From Acidiferrobacter sp. (GTDB lineage Bacteria > Pseudomonadota > Gammaproteobacteria > Acidiferrobacterales > Acidiferrobacteraceae): a stretch of 39,659 nucleotides of DNA. Of the stretch, positions 19,201 through 31,539 are shown piece by piece (the first letter of the stretch is position 1; each line of letters opens with the position of its first letter). The position numbers were made by a program, and so were the translations under genes. The stretch lies in contig DAIDMD010000111.1 in the NCBI GenBank assembly GCA_027449165.1, positions 1 through 39,659 on the forward strand, written 5' to 3'. Under the pieces are notes generated by a model, which had not been told where the DNA came from, ran no database searches, and saw only the letters and a list, made by a program, of their open reading frames with translations.

Positions 19201-19729
19201 GCCCTCCGAGAACGCCTCGATCATGGTCGGGGGGCTTGTCGTCGCGCTGCGCGTGATCAACACCCGGCGCGGCGACCGCATGGCCTTCGTGACCCTCGAC
19301 GACAAGACCGGGCGCATCGATCTTGCGATGTTCGGCGAGCTCTACCAGCGGTACCGGGAGCGGGTCGTAAAGGACGCGCTCGTCATCGTCAAGGGCAGCG
19401 TCAGCACCGACGACTACTCGGGCGGCTTCAAAATGACCGCCGAGGCCATCTATAATATCGACGAGGCGCGCGCGGCGTTCGCGACCCGGCTGGTCATGGA
19501 CCTCGACTGTAAGCGGTGCGACGAGCGCTTCGTAGACGGCCTGCGCGAGATTCTCGGCCCGGTGCGTGCCGGAAACTGCCCGATCGTCGTGCGGTACCAC
19601 CGGCCCGAGGCCGTGGCGGATGTGGTGTTCGGCGAGGAATGGCGGGTCACGCCCAGCGAGACGGTCATGCGGCAATTGGACGCGCTGGTGCCGGACGGCC
19701 GGGCGCATCTGATTTACCAGGACGGATAA
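16289..19729 (+). CDS. dnaE: DNA polymerase III alpha subunit
   Basis: Replicative polymerase. The 1146-residue protein has the N-terminal PHP domain (HLRVHSEYSLADGLL), the C-family polymerase core (GPGRGSGAGSLVAYALGITE; PDFDVDFCMDGRDRVIEYV with catalytic Asp near residues 397-399; KFDFLGLRTLTI with the third Asp near 551), helix-hairpin-helix motifs and a C-terminal OB fold (GGLVVALRVINTRRGDRMAF). Length is normal (E. coli 1160). ATG at 16289 lies 13 nt after rnhB. In this lineage accA would normally follow; here an IscB element begins within a few bases of the dnaE stop. Confidence 0.98.
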   Translation: MKGFVHLRVHSEYSLADGLLRLGELVAACHEKGMPAVALTDLSNLFGMVKFYNEAVAAGIKPIIGADVLVRSEDPQRPHRAALLCQNLEGYRNLSRLLTRAYREGQGGGRACLDKAWFAGNCDGLIALSGGQDGDIGQFLIAGHKDKARDAARQWAALFPGRFYIELQRNGRAWQEEYNVLAIGLARHLRIPLVATHDVRFLAPEDFEAHEIRVCIHEGRTLADPRRPRNYTDRQYLTSPAEMAALFADIPEALDNTVEIAKRCTLALRFGDYYLPRFPVPEGASVDDAVRNDAIAGLARRMARFTPEERAAKDGPYRERLDLELSVIVKMGFSGYFLIVADFIAWARHNGVPVGPGRGSGAGSLVAYALGITELDPIEYDLLFERFLNPERVSLPDFDVDFCMDGRDRVIEYVMERYGSDKVSQIITFGTMAAKAVVRDVGRVLDHPYNFVDKLAKLIPHDLGITLDEAIAQEAALKERYEQEEDVRALLDAARKLEGLARNAGKHAGGVVIAPTALTDFMPLYCEAGGGQFVTQLDKDDVEALGLVKFDFLGLRTLTIIAKAVAMIDRRRAAEAQAPLAIEALAIDDAKTFELLKQCRTTALFQLESRGMKDLIQRLQPDCFEDIVALVALFRPGPLQSGMVDDFINRKHGRARIEYPHEALIPILKPTYGVILYQQQVMQIAQVLAGYSLGKADLLRRAMGKKKPEEMAKQREGFVEGARVRGCDPRLATAIFNLIEKFAGYGFNRSHSAAYALLSYQTAWLKAHHPAEFMAGVLSADMDKTDKVVTMIAECREMGITVLPPDVNRCDYEFVPIDDHTILYGLGAIKGLGEGAVEAVLTARGTTPFTDLFELCRRVVDRRVNRRAYECLIAAGACDALGPHRAALMASLDVALSAAEQHGRDAAAGQNDLFGDAVAFKPDFVAVEPWPMEKRLEAEKDTLGLYLTGHPIDRYAAELRRITRTTIADLKPSENASIMVGGLVVALRVINTRRGDRMAFVTLDDKTGRIDLAMFGELYQRYRERVVKDALVIVKGSVSTDDYSGGFKMTAEAIYNIDEARAAFATRLVMDLDCKRCDERFVDGLREILGPVRAGNCPIVVRYHRPEAVADVVFGEEWRVTPSETVMRQLDALVPDGRAHLIYQDG

Positions 19730-19732
19730 ACG

Positions 19733-20021
19733 GGTCAACTACCCCGCCCTAAACGGCGGAGCTTGGAGGTGAACACCAAAAGGCTCGGTTGACCAGGGGG
19801 CCGGGACACCGGCAGACGTGGATAACAGGTCGTTCAGATGCACCGGCGAATGCTTCCTCAGTTCGCCGCTCTGCAAGGGGGGATCATGCTGGGTAAAGGC
19901 AAAGACCCGAAGGTCCCCGCCGCCGTCGCCAGACGGGAGCCGGTTGTCCACAACCCCGAGGGGAGACGGGCCGCATGGCCCGCGTCACAAGGCCCGTAAG
20001 GGCCGTTTGACCAGAGGGTGT
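19733..20021 (+). ncRNA. Putative omegaRNA (HEARO RNA) of IscB
   Basis: This 289-nt non-coding stretch directly upstream of iscB is dense in inverted repeats. GGTCAAC (19733-19739) pairs with GTTGACC (19788-19794) and encloses CCGCC/GGCGG near 19744-19759. CGGCGAA (19844-19850) pairs with TTCGCCG (19862-19868). GGTTGT/ACAACC is near 19940 and GGCCC/GGGCC at 19991-20004. IscB omegaRNAs are known to lie just upstream of iscB, with the guide at the 5' end copied from DNA flanking the element. Here the guide would be roughly ACCAGGACGGATAAAC plus one or two bases, that is, the end of dnaE. Exact ends and fold are inferred. Confidence 0.8.
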
Positions 20022-21422
20022 ATGGCCGTATTCGTTTTGGACAGAAGAAAGAGGCCGCTTATGCCATGCTCCGAGAAACGGGCACGGCTCCTGCTGACGC
20101 GGGGCCGGGCCCGCGTCCACCGGATGATGCCGTTTACCATCCGGCTGGCGGACCGGCGGGTGGAGGATTCCGTGCTGCAACCCATCCGGCTAAAGCTGGA
20201 CCCGGGGAGCAAGACCACGGGTCTGGCCTTGGTGCGCGAGAGAGAAACAGTAGACCAAGCCACCGGGGGAATCCTCCGTACCGGCGTCGTGCTGACGTTG
20301 CTGGAGCTCCACCACCGGGGCCAGGCCATCCGCGAGGCCCTGACCCAGCGCCGGGCGTTCCGGCGGCGCCGCCGCGGGGGCCTGCGCCATCGTCCGGCCC
20401 GTTTTGCCAATAGGACAAAGCCGGACGGCTGGCTGGCACCCAGCCTGCGCCATCGGGTCGATACGGCGATGGCCTGGGTCGAGAGGCTAAGATGTCTGGC
20501 GCCGGTTGCGGCGCTGTCGCAGGAACTCGTGCGGTTCGACACGCAGCAGCTGCAGCATCCCGAGATCTCGGGGTCTGAGTATCGGCAGGGCACGCTCTTC
20601 GGATACGAGGTCCGGGAGTATCTGTTGGAGAAGTGGGGACGCACATGTGCCTACTGCGGCGCCGGGCACATGCCGCTCGAGATCGATCATATCCACCCCC
20701 GATCCCGCGGCGGCAGCGACCGGGTGAGTAATCTTGTCATCGCCTGCCACGACTGCAACCAGCGCAAGGGCCATCAGGATGTGGCCGCGTTTCTGGCCCA
20801 CGACCCCAAGCGTCTGGCGCACATCGAATCGCAGCGCAAGGCCCCGTTGAAAGACGCGGCGGCCGTGAACAGCACCCGCTGGGCCTTGCACCGGCAGCTC
20901 AAGGCCACAGGCCTGGAGGTAGAGGTCGCCAGCGGCGGCCGGACCAAGTGGAACCGCCACCGGTTGCCTATTCCCAAGGCCCATTGCCTGGATGCCCTCT
21001 GCGCAGGCCGCATCGATGCCGTCGAGCACTGGCAACAGCCTGTCCTTGCCATCAAGGCCACGGGTCGTGGTCGTTACCAGCGCACGCGCCTCACAAGGCA
21101 CGGCTTCCCGCGCGGCTCCCTCACCCGCAACAAGAGCGCCTTCGGGTTCCAGACCGGGGACCTGGTGCGGGCCGTGGTGACTAGGGGCCAAAAAGTGGGC
21201 ACCTATCTGGGCCGGGTGGCCATTCGCGCCAGCGGGTACTTCAACATCCAGACCGCACAAGGGCTGGTACAGGGCGTCCCTCACCGATTCTGCACCCGGA
21301 TCCAGCGGGCGGACGGCTCTGGATATTCGTGGACCCGGATAGCTTCGACACAAAAAGGAGAAGCGGGAGCAGCGCTATCCCTCCCCGGCCTGAGCGCCGG
21401 GGTTTCCCGCGCCGCTGGATGA
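20022..21422 (+). CDS. iscB: IscB RNA-guided nuclease (RuvC/HNH), ancestor-type of Cas9
   Basis: IscB is an omegaRNA-guided DNA nuclease carried by IS200/IS605-type elements and related to Cas9. The 466-residue protein has all domains in order: PLMP domain ([20 protein letters not shown], about 5-25), RuvC-I with Asp60 ([14 protein letters not shown]), an Arg-rich bridge helix (about 108-131), RuvC-II with Glu168 ([10 protein letters not shown]), HNH with His223 ([13 protein letters not shown]) and two Cys pairs (209/212, 242/245), and RuvC-III with His321 and Asp324 (HCLDALCAG). Nothing catalytic is missing. ATG at 20022 follows AGAGGG. The last 15 or so residues are encoded by the right-end hairpin, and the stop TGA overlaps the accA ATG, so the stop is supplied by the target site. 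Confidence 0.95.
   Translation: MAVFVLDRRKRPLMPCSEKRARLLLTRGRARVHRMMPFTIRLADRRVEDSVLQPIRLKLDPGSKTTGLALVRERETVDQATGGILRTGVVLTLLELHHRGQAIREALTQRRAFRRRRRGGLRHRPARFANRTKPDGWLAPSLRHRVDTAMAWVERLRCLAPVAALSQELVRFDTQQLQHPEISGSEYRQGTLFGYEVREYLLEKWGRTCAYCGAGHMPLEIDHIHPRSRGGSDRVSNLVIACHDCNQRKGHQDVAAFLAHDPKRLAHIESQRKAPLKDAAAVNSTRWALHRQLKATGLEVEVASGGRTKWNRHRLPIPKAHCLDALCAGRIDAVEHWQQPVLAIKATGRGRYQRTRLTRHGFPRGSLTRNKSAFGFQTGDLVRAVVTRGQKVGTYLGRVAIRASGYFNIQTAQGLVQGVPHRFCTRIQRADGSGYSWTRIASTQKGEAGAALSLPGLSAGVSRAAG
21383..21402 (+). repeat. Right-end hairpin of the IscB element
   Basis: CCCCGGC (21383-21389) pairs with GCCGGGG (21396-21402) around a 6-nt loop, followed by TTTCCC. This CTCCCC-stem-loop-GGGGTTTC layout is typical of IS200/IS605-family right ends, where the hairpin is recognised by the Y1 transposase. 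The iscB frame is translated through it. It ends 16 nt before the accA start codon and might also cause partial termination. Confidence 0.75.
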
Positions 21423-22364
21423 ACCAGAACTACCTCGATTTTGAACAATCGATCGCCGACCTTGAGGCCAAGATCGAGGCCCTGCGGTTTCTGGACTCGA
21501 GCTCCGGCGTCAATATCAATGAGGAGATCGCGCGGCTACGGGCCAAGAGCCATCGCCTGACCCAGTCGATATTCGCCTCGCTCACCCCCTGGCAGGTCTC
21601 GCAACTCGCGCGCCATCCCCAGCGGCCCTATACCCTGGACTACATCGGGCGGGTCTTCCAGGACTTCGAGGAGCTGCACGGCGACCGGCTCTATTCCGAC
21701 GACCCGGCCATCGTCGCCGGGGTTGCCCGCCTCGACGACATCCCGGTCGCGGTTATAGGCCATCAGAAGGGCCGCGACACCCGTGAGAAGGTCCGGCGCA
21801 ACTTCGGCATGCCGCGGCCCGAGGGCTATCGCAAGGCCCTGCGGGTCATGCGGCTGGCCGAACGGTTCCGGATGCCGCTCGTCACGCTGATCGACACCAT
21901 GGGTGCCTACCCCGGGGTCGGCGCCGAGGAGCGCGGCCAGAGCGAGGCCATCGCCCGCAACCTGTTCGTGATGGCCACCCTGAAGACGCCGATCATAAGC
22001 GCGGTGATCGGCGAGGGGGGGTCGGGGGGGGCGCTCGCGATCGGCGTCTGCGATCGCATGTTGATGCTCGAGTACGCGACCTATTCGGTGATCAGCCCCG
22101 AGGGCTGCGCCTCCATCCTGTGGAAGAGCGCGGACAAGGCGGCGTTGGCGGCCGAGTCCCTCGGGATCACCGCCGACAGCCTGAAGCGTCTGGGGCTCAT
22201 AGACGAGATCGTGACCGAGCCGCTTGGCGGGGCGCATCGCGACTACGATGCGGCGGCCGAGGGCCTGAAGGAGGCCTTGAAGCGCGCTGTCTGCGACCTC
22301 GCCGCGATGCCCCCGGACGATCTGCTCACGCGCCGGCAGTTGCGGCTGCGCCAGTACGGACAAT

Positions 22365-22378
<14 letters not shown>
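21419..22378 (+). CDS. accA: Acetyl-CoA carboxylase carboxyltransferase subunit alpha
   Basis: Alpha subunit of the carboxyltransferase that makes malonyl-CoA with AccD, the committed step of fatty acid synthesis. The protein has 319 residues, identical to E. coli length. [20 protein letters not shown] matches the family N-terminus, fixing the start at 21419. Conserved blocks include [41 protein letters not shown] and [13 protein letters not shown]. The region before the ATG (TTTCCCGCGCCGCTGG) is IscB-element DNA with no Shine-Dalgarno sequence, and the ATG overlaps the iscB stop (ATGA). Expression therefore probably relies on read-through and translational coupling from iscB, or on a promoter in the element. 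AccA is essential, so it must be made somehow. Confidence 0.97.
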
Positions 22379-26273
<3,895 letters not shown>

Positions 26274-26299
26274 CGAACACGGCAAGGACCTCTTTTTAG

Positions 26300-27595
<1,296 letters not shown>

Positions 27596-27601
27596 GCTTG
27601 T

Positions 27602-27618
27602 GGGCCTAATATAGGCCC
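27602..27618 (+). promoter_or_regulatory. 17-nt inverted repeat abutting the ftsB start
   Basis: GGGCCTA (27602-27608) and TAGGCCC (27612-27618) form a perfect 7-bp inverted repeat with a 3-nt centre, ending directly at the ftsB ATG. It contains TAATAT (27607-27612), a -10-like box whose expected start would fall on the ATG. There is no Shine-Dalgarno sequence. It could be a leaderless promoter, a repressor site or a hairpin that hides the start. Confidence 0.4.
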
Positions 27619-27954
27619 ATGAAGAGACGGATCGTCCCGTTCATCGTGGTCCTGTTCGGCCTGACCCAGTATGCCCTTTGGTTCGGGTCGGGCGGGGTGG
27701 TTGCGCTCATGCACCGCGAGCAGCACATCCGGACGCTCAGGCGGGGCAACGCCGCGCTCCTGAAGACCGACGAGGAACTCGCCGCCGAGGTCAAGAGCCT
27801 GCAGCACGGGCGCGCCGCCATCGAGGCCAAGGCGCGATCGGGGCTTGGCATGGTGAAAAAGGGCGAGACCTTCTATGAGATCGTCCCGGGCCGCCCGCCC
27901 ACCACGCGCACCGCGCGGGTATTCCGCGATCAGCAACTCGCGGCAAGGGGATAA
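27619..27954 (+). CDS. ftsB: Cell division protein FtsB
   Basis: Small bitopic divisome protein that forms the FtsQLB complex. It has 111 residues (E. coli 103): a short cytoplasmic start (MKRR), one transmembrane helix (about 5-24), a periplasmic coiled coil (about 35-70, LRRGNAALLKTDEELAAEVK) and the conserved KARSGLGMVKKGETFYEIV block. Its position after eno is the usual one. The start has no ribosome-binding site and touches the inverted repeat. The last 25 nt overlap the convergent ygfZ gene. Confidence 0.95.
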   Translation: MKRRIVPFIVVLFGLTQYALWFGSGGVVALMHREQHIRTLRRGNAALLKTDEELAAEVKSLQHGRAAIEAKARSGLGMVKKGETFYEIVPGRPPTTRTARVFRDQQLAARG

Positions 27955-28958
27955 GGCAAGTCACGAAACGTGAGTGGCAGGTCCTGCCAGAGAACGGCGC
28001 CCTCGTCGTGGCTGCTGATCTGGATGACCGCCAAAAGGTCGACGCCCCCATCGGGCCCGATCTGCGCGTCGACTACCGTGCCCGCGGGTTGGCCTGGGAG
28101 GTTGGGTGCCTGCAGGGTGGCGCCGGGGGGTGGGATGGGCGCGCCGGGCGGCAGGGATGCGAGATACATCCGCTGTTTCAGGCGTCCCAGGTAGTGGGTA
28201 CGGGCCACGATCTCCTGTCCCGGGTAGCAACCCTTGCGGAAGTGGATCCCGCTCAAGAGATCAAGGTTCGTCATCTGCGGAACAAAGGCCTCGCCGGTCT
28301 GCGCCCCTATGGTCGGCAGGCCCGCCTGGATCTCGAGCCAGGCCCATGCGCAGGCGCCGACACGCGCCACCCCGGGCATGCGCGAGGGGAGGGCGGAGAC
28401 GGCCGATTCGGGCCCCATCAGCAGGTAGCGGGGTGCGCGTCCCGGGATCGCCATCACGGTGACGTCCCCGCCGGTGGCGGCCGCAGGCACGGCAGGGGCC
28501 GGGAGACCTGCCGCCGCCAAGGCCTGCGGGGCCTCGGGTCCCGAAAGGCCGAGAATCGCCCACTCCGGGACGGCCGCCAGCTGGACCTTGGCGCGCAGGA
28601 CGTACAGGGCGAGGCGCTTTTGGACGGCCGCCTGGATGGCCCCGGGGAGCAGCAGGAGGTAGGCGTCGTCGCGCCGCACGACGCGAAACAAGGCGATCAT
28701 GCGCCCCTGGGCCGTGCAGTAGGCATTCAACTGGCTGGTCGCGCCGAGGTTCAGGACATCGTTGCTGAACTGGCTGTGCAGGAAGGCCGCGGCGTCGGGT
28801 CCGGCGGCGCGGATGATCCCCATATGCGTGAGCGCGCTCCAGACCGTGCCGTGGGCTGCGGCCTGTACCTCGGCCAGACGATCGCCGTAGTCGACGATGG
28901 CATCGCCTTCGAGGCGGCCGCCGGCTTCGATCAGTTCCGCCTTCCATTCCCTCTGCAT
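27930..28958 (-). CDS. ygfZ: Folate-dependent YgfZ/GcvT-like protein
   Basis: YgfZ binds tetrahydrofolate and helps make or repair certain iron-sulfur enzymes. The signature KGCYPGQEIVART is present with Cys244, and the N-terminal FLHSQFSNDVLNL and AYCTAQGRMIALF blocks fit the GcvT-like fold. The start was set at ATG 28958, preceded by GGGGCGAG, giving 342 residues (E. coli 326); the frame is open 17 codons further but that part is intergenic in character. It is divergent from sdhCDAB, whose products need Fe-S clusters, and its 3' end overlaps ftsB by 25 nt tail to tail. Confidence 0.93.
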   Translation of the reverse strand: MQREWKAELIEAGGRLEGDAIVDYGDRLAEVQAAAHGTVWSALTHMGIIRAAGPDAAAFLHSQFSNDVLNLGATSQLNAYCTAQGRMIALFRVVRRDDAYLLLLPGAIQAAVQKRLALYVLRAKVQLAAVPEWAILGLSGPEAPQALAAAGLPAPAVPAAATGGDVTVMAIPGRAPRYLLMGPESAVSALPSRMPGVARVGACAWAWLEIQAGLPTIGAQTGEAFVPQMTNLDLLSGIHFRKGCYPGQEIVARTHYLGRLKQRMYLASLPPGAPIPPPGATLQAPNLPGQPAGTVVDAQIGPDGGVDLLAVIQISSHDEGAVLWQDLPLTFRDLPYPLAASC

Positions 28959-28969
28959 GACTCGCCCCC

Positions 28970-28975
28970 TATAAT
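28970..28975 (+). promoter_or_regulatory. Candidate -10 of the sdh operon promoter
   Basis: A perfect TATAAT lies in the ygfZ/sdhC divergent gap, 68 bp before the sdhC start. The best -35 at 17-bp spacing is a weak TTCCCT (28947-28952) inside the ygfZ start. The surrounding AT-rich patch also contains possible -10 sequences for ygfZ on the other strand (TACATT). Confidence 0.45.
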
Positions 28976-29043
28976 GTAATACATGGCATGCGCACGCTAC
29001 CGCGATCATATCAAAAACCGCTGCCGGGGCCAGGGGAGGCCGA

Positions 29044-29418
29044 ATGACCGGGACACGCCCGCACGACCTGGGACTTAAGACCCTGCGGTTACCCGTAGGG
29101 GCCTATGCCTCCATCCTCCACCGGATCACAGGCGTTCTCCTCGTGGCGGCGGTCGGGCTCGGTCTTGCCCTCCTGCACGCCTCGCTGCGGGACGCCCGGG
29201 GCTTCCAGGCGGTGGCGGCCGCGATACGCGGCCCGTGGGGGCATGTGATCGGGCCCCTGGCGGCATGGGCCGCGGCCCAGCACCTCTACGGCGGCATCCG
29301 CCACCTCGCGCAGGACGCGGGTCTCGGGTTCGGGCGGGGCGCATCGCGCGCGACCGCGACCGCGGTCTTGGGGCTTGCGGCCCTGACCGGCCTTTGGGCG
29401 GTGTTCGCATGGCCCTGA
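29044..29418 (+). CDS. sdhC: Succinate dehydrogenase cytochrome b556 subunit
   Basis: Membrane anchor of complex II, contributing to the heme b and quinone sites. The 124-residue protein has three predicted transmembrane helices, the SILHRITGVLL signature (about 21-32) with the quinone-site Ser and Arg, and the heme-ligand motif HLYGGIRHLAQD (about 82-93). AGGGGAGG precedes the ATG. It starts the sdhCDABE run and overlaps sdhD by 10 nt. Confidence 0.95.
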   Translation: MTGTRPHDLGLKTLRLPVGAYASILHRITGVLLVAAVGLGLALLHASLRDARGFQAVAAAIRGPWGHVIGPLAAWAAAQHLYGGIRHLAQDAGLGFGRGASRATATAVLGLAALTGLWAVFAWP

Positions 29419-29759
29419 GCGACCGCAATCTCGGCAGCCGGCGGGCCGGGACCGGCGGCTTTCTCCTGGCGCGCGCGAGCGCCCTGGCGATAGCCGCCGG
29501 CGCCCTGTGGCTTGTGATCCTGATCGCCGCCATCCCACATTGGCGTTACGGTACTTGGCAGGCCGCTTTTCACGGGCTTGCGGTCCGGATCGTGTTCGCG
29601 GGCTGGCTTTTGGCGGTGGCCCTGCACGCCTATCTCGGCCTCGATTCCATCCTCAAGGATTACGTCCATCGCGCCTCGCTGCGCTTTATCTGCCTCATGG
29701 CGACCGCAGGTGTCCTGCTCGCCCTGGTCGCCTACGGGGCGGCCGCCGTATGGGCATGA
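29409..29759 (+). CDS. sdhD: Succinate dehydrogenase hydrophobic membrane anchor
   Basis: Second membrane anchor of complex II. The ATG at 29409 within the sdhC end gives 116 residues with three membrane helices and the motif HAYLGLDSILKDYVH, which carries the second heme ligand and the conserved Asp-Tyr near the quinone pocket. Overlaps on both sides (10 nt with sdhC, 4 nt with sdhA) indicate one co-translated operon. Confidence 0.95.
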   Translation: MALSDRNLGSRRAGTGGFLLARASALAIAAGALWLVILIAAIPHWRYGTWQAAFHGLAVRIVFAGWLLAVALHAYLGLDSILKDYVHRASLRFICLMATAGVLLALVAYGAAAVWA

Positions 29760-31522
29760 GCACCCGGCTGCCGCGCCGCCAGTTCGACTGCCTGGTGCTG
29801 GGGGCCGGAGGGGCCGGGTTGCGCGCGGCCTTGCAGCTCGCCGAAGGCGATGCCCGTGTGGCGGTGGTGTCCAAGGTCTTCCCGACGCGTTCGCACACCG
29901 TGGCCGCGCAGGGCGGCGTGAACGCCGCGCTCGGCAACGTCCTGCCGGACTCGTGGCACTGGCATATGTATGACACCGTCAAAGGCGGCGACTATCTCGG
30001 CGACCAGGATGCGATCGAGTACCTGTGCCGGGCGGCGAGCCGGCTCGTGATCGAGCTCGAGCACTACGGGGTCCCGTTCTCGCGGATCGACGACGGCCGC
30101 ATCTATCAGCGCAAATTCGGCGGCCAGAGCCAGAATTTCGGGGGGGAGCAGGCGGCGCGCACCTGTGCCGCGGCCGACCGCACGGGGCATGCCATCCTGC
30201 ACGCGCTCTACCAGCAGAACATCCGCGCCAAGACCCATTTCTTCGACGAGTTCTTCGCCATCGATCTGTTGCGCGACGCCTCCGGGAATACGCTGGGCGC
30301 CCTGGTCCTCGAGATCGAGACCGGGGAGCTGCTCGTGATCGAGAGCAAGACCACGCTGATCGCGACCGGCGGCGCCGGACGCATGTACCGCACCAGCACC
30401 AATGCCCTGATCAACACCGGCGACGGGCTTGGCCTGGCGCTGCGCGCCGGTATCCCGCTGCAGGACATGGAATTCATCCAGTTTCACCCCACGGGGCTCG
30501 CCGGTCTCGGGGTGTTGATCACCGAGGGGGCGCGCGGCGAGGGGGGCTACCTCGTCAACGGCCAGGGCGAGCGCTTCATGGAGCGCTACGCCCCGCACGC
30601 CATGGATCTGGCGAGCCGCGATGTGGTGAGCCGGGCGATCCACATGGAGGTGTCGGAAGGACGCGGCTGCGGGCCGCGCGGCGACTATGTGGAGCTCAAG
30701 CTCGACCACCTGGGCGACGAGGTCATCAAAAAGCGTCTGCCCGGGATTCGCGACACGGTGCTGCGGTTTGCCCACATCGATCCGGCGCGCGCGCCGATCC
30801 CGGTCTATCCGACCGCCCATTACATCATGGGCGGCATCCCGACCGACCGCTTCGGGCAGGTGGTGGCCCCCGAGCGCCACGGTCCGGAGGAGCCGCAGCC
30901 GGGGCTCTATGCGGTGGGCGAGTGCGCCTGCGTCTCGGTCCACGGCGCCAACCGTCTGGGCGGCAACTCGCTGCTCGACATCATCGTGTTCGGGCGCGCC
31001 GCCGGCAACCACATCCTCGCCGCCCTGAAGGAGCAGCGCTATCACCGCCCCTTGCCGGGGGAGGCGGTCGAGCGCGCGGTCGAGCGGGTGCGGCGCTGGG
31101 AGCGCCCCGGGACCGAGTCGGTCGATGCGCTCGGCGCCGAGCTGCGGCGGGTGATGGAGCGCTACTGTGGGGTCTTCCGCACCCAGGACGTCCTGGACGA
31201 GGGGGTGCGGCGGGTCCGCGAGATCCGCGAGCGGCTTGCGCACGCCGGCCTGCGTGACCAGAGCCGGGTCTTCAATACCGCCCGGATCGAGGCCTTGGAG
31301 CTCGAGAATCTGGTCGAGGTGGGGCTGGCGACCGTGGTCTCGGCGGCCGCCCGGCACGAGAGCCGCGGCGCGCATTCGCGCGTCGATTACCCCGAGCGCG
31401 ACGACAGCCGCTGGCTGAAGCACACGCTCTATCTGCGCGAAGGCGAGACGATCGACTATAAGCCGGTGCGCATGAAGCCCTTGACCGTGGACTCGTTCCC
31501 GCCCATCGCGCGGGTCTATTAG
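29756..31522 (+). CDS. sdhA: Succinate dehydrogenase flavoprotein subunit
   Basis: Catalytic subunit oxidising succinate to fumarate with covalent FAD. The 588-residue protein has the Rossmann motif GAGGAG at residues 16-21 and the flavinylation site His47 in RSHTVAAQGG. The catalytic region has QFHPTGL and TEGARGEGG, and GANRLGGNSLLDIIVFGRAAG closes the FAD domain. The C-terminal SRWLKHTLY block is typical. The start is the ATG in the ATGA junction with sdhD; ATG two codons upstream (29750) is equally possible. Confidence 0.97.
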   Translation: MSTRLPRRQFDCLVLGAGGAGLRAALQLAEGDARVAVVSKVFPTRSHTVAAQGGVNAALGNVLPDSWHWHMYDTVKGGDYLGDQDAIEYLCRAASRLVIELEHYGVPFSRIDDGRIYQRKFGGQSQNFGGEQAARTCAAADRTGHAILHALYQQNIRAKTHFFDEFFAIDLLRDASGNTLGALVLEIETGELLVIESKTTLIATGGAGRMYRTSTNALINTGDGLGLALRAGIPLQDMEFIQFHPTGLAGLGVLITEGARGEGGYLVNGQGERFMERYAPHAMDLASRDVVSRAIHMEVSEGRGCGPRGDYVELKLDHLGDEVIKKRLPGIRDTVLRFAHIDPARAPIPVYPTAHYIMGGIPTDRFGQVVAPERHGPEEPQPGLYAVGECACVSVHGANRLGGNSLLDIIVFGRAAGNHILAALKEQRYHRPLPGEAVERAVERVRRWERPGTESVDALGAELRRVMERYCGVFRTQDVLDEGVRRVREIRERLAHAGLRDQSRVFNTARIEALELENLVEVGLATVVSAAARHESRGAHSRVDYPERDDSRWLKHTLYLREGETIDYKPVRMKPLTVDSFPPIARVY

Positions 31523-31539
31523 GTTAGGTAGGAACCACC

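Larger units (their letters stand above)
19733..21418 (+). mobile_element. IscB/HEARO-type transposable element (IS200/IS605 superfamily, no transposase gene)
   Basis: The element consists of a structured non-coding region, an intact iscB and an IS605-type right-end hairpin, and it separates dnaE from accA. The left boundary is placed at GGTCAAC (19733), the first arm of the omegaRNA closing stem; it may be off by a few bases. The right boundary is placed at 21418 because the next bases are ATGA, the tetranucleotide that I recall being reported next to HEARO insertions. No tnpA is attached, so movement would need a Y1 transposase in trans; decayed tnpA pieces occur near 34.6 and 38.4 kb. Confidence 0.85.

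Noticed and set aside
15980-19738. Minus-strand frames of 609 and 570 residues opposite rnhB and dnaE
   Set aside because: Complement shadows of DnaE codons; no domain content of their own.
19818-20021. N-terminal extension of IscB into the upstream region
   Set aside because: The upstream part is the structured omegaRNA region, and ATG 20022 gives the standard PLMP N-terminus with a ribosome-binding site.
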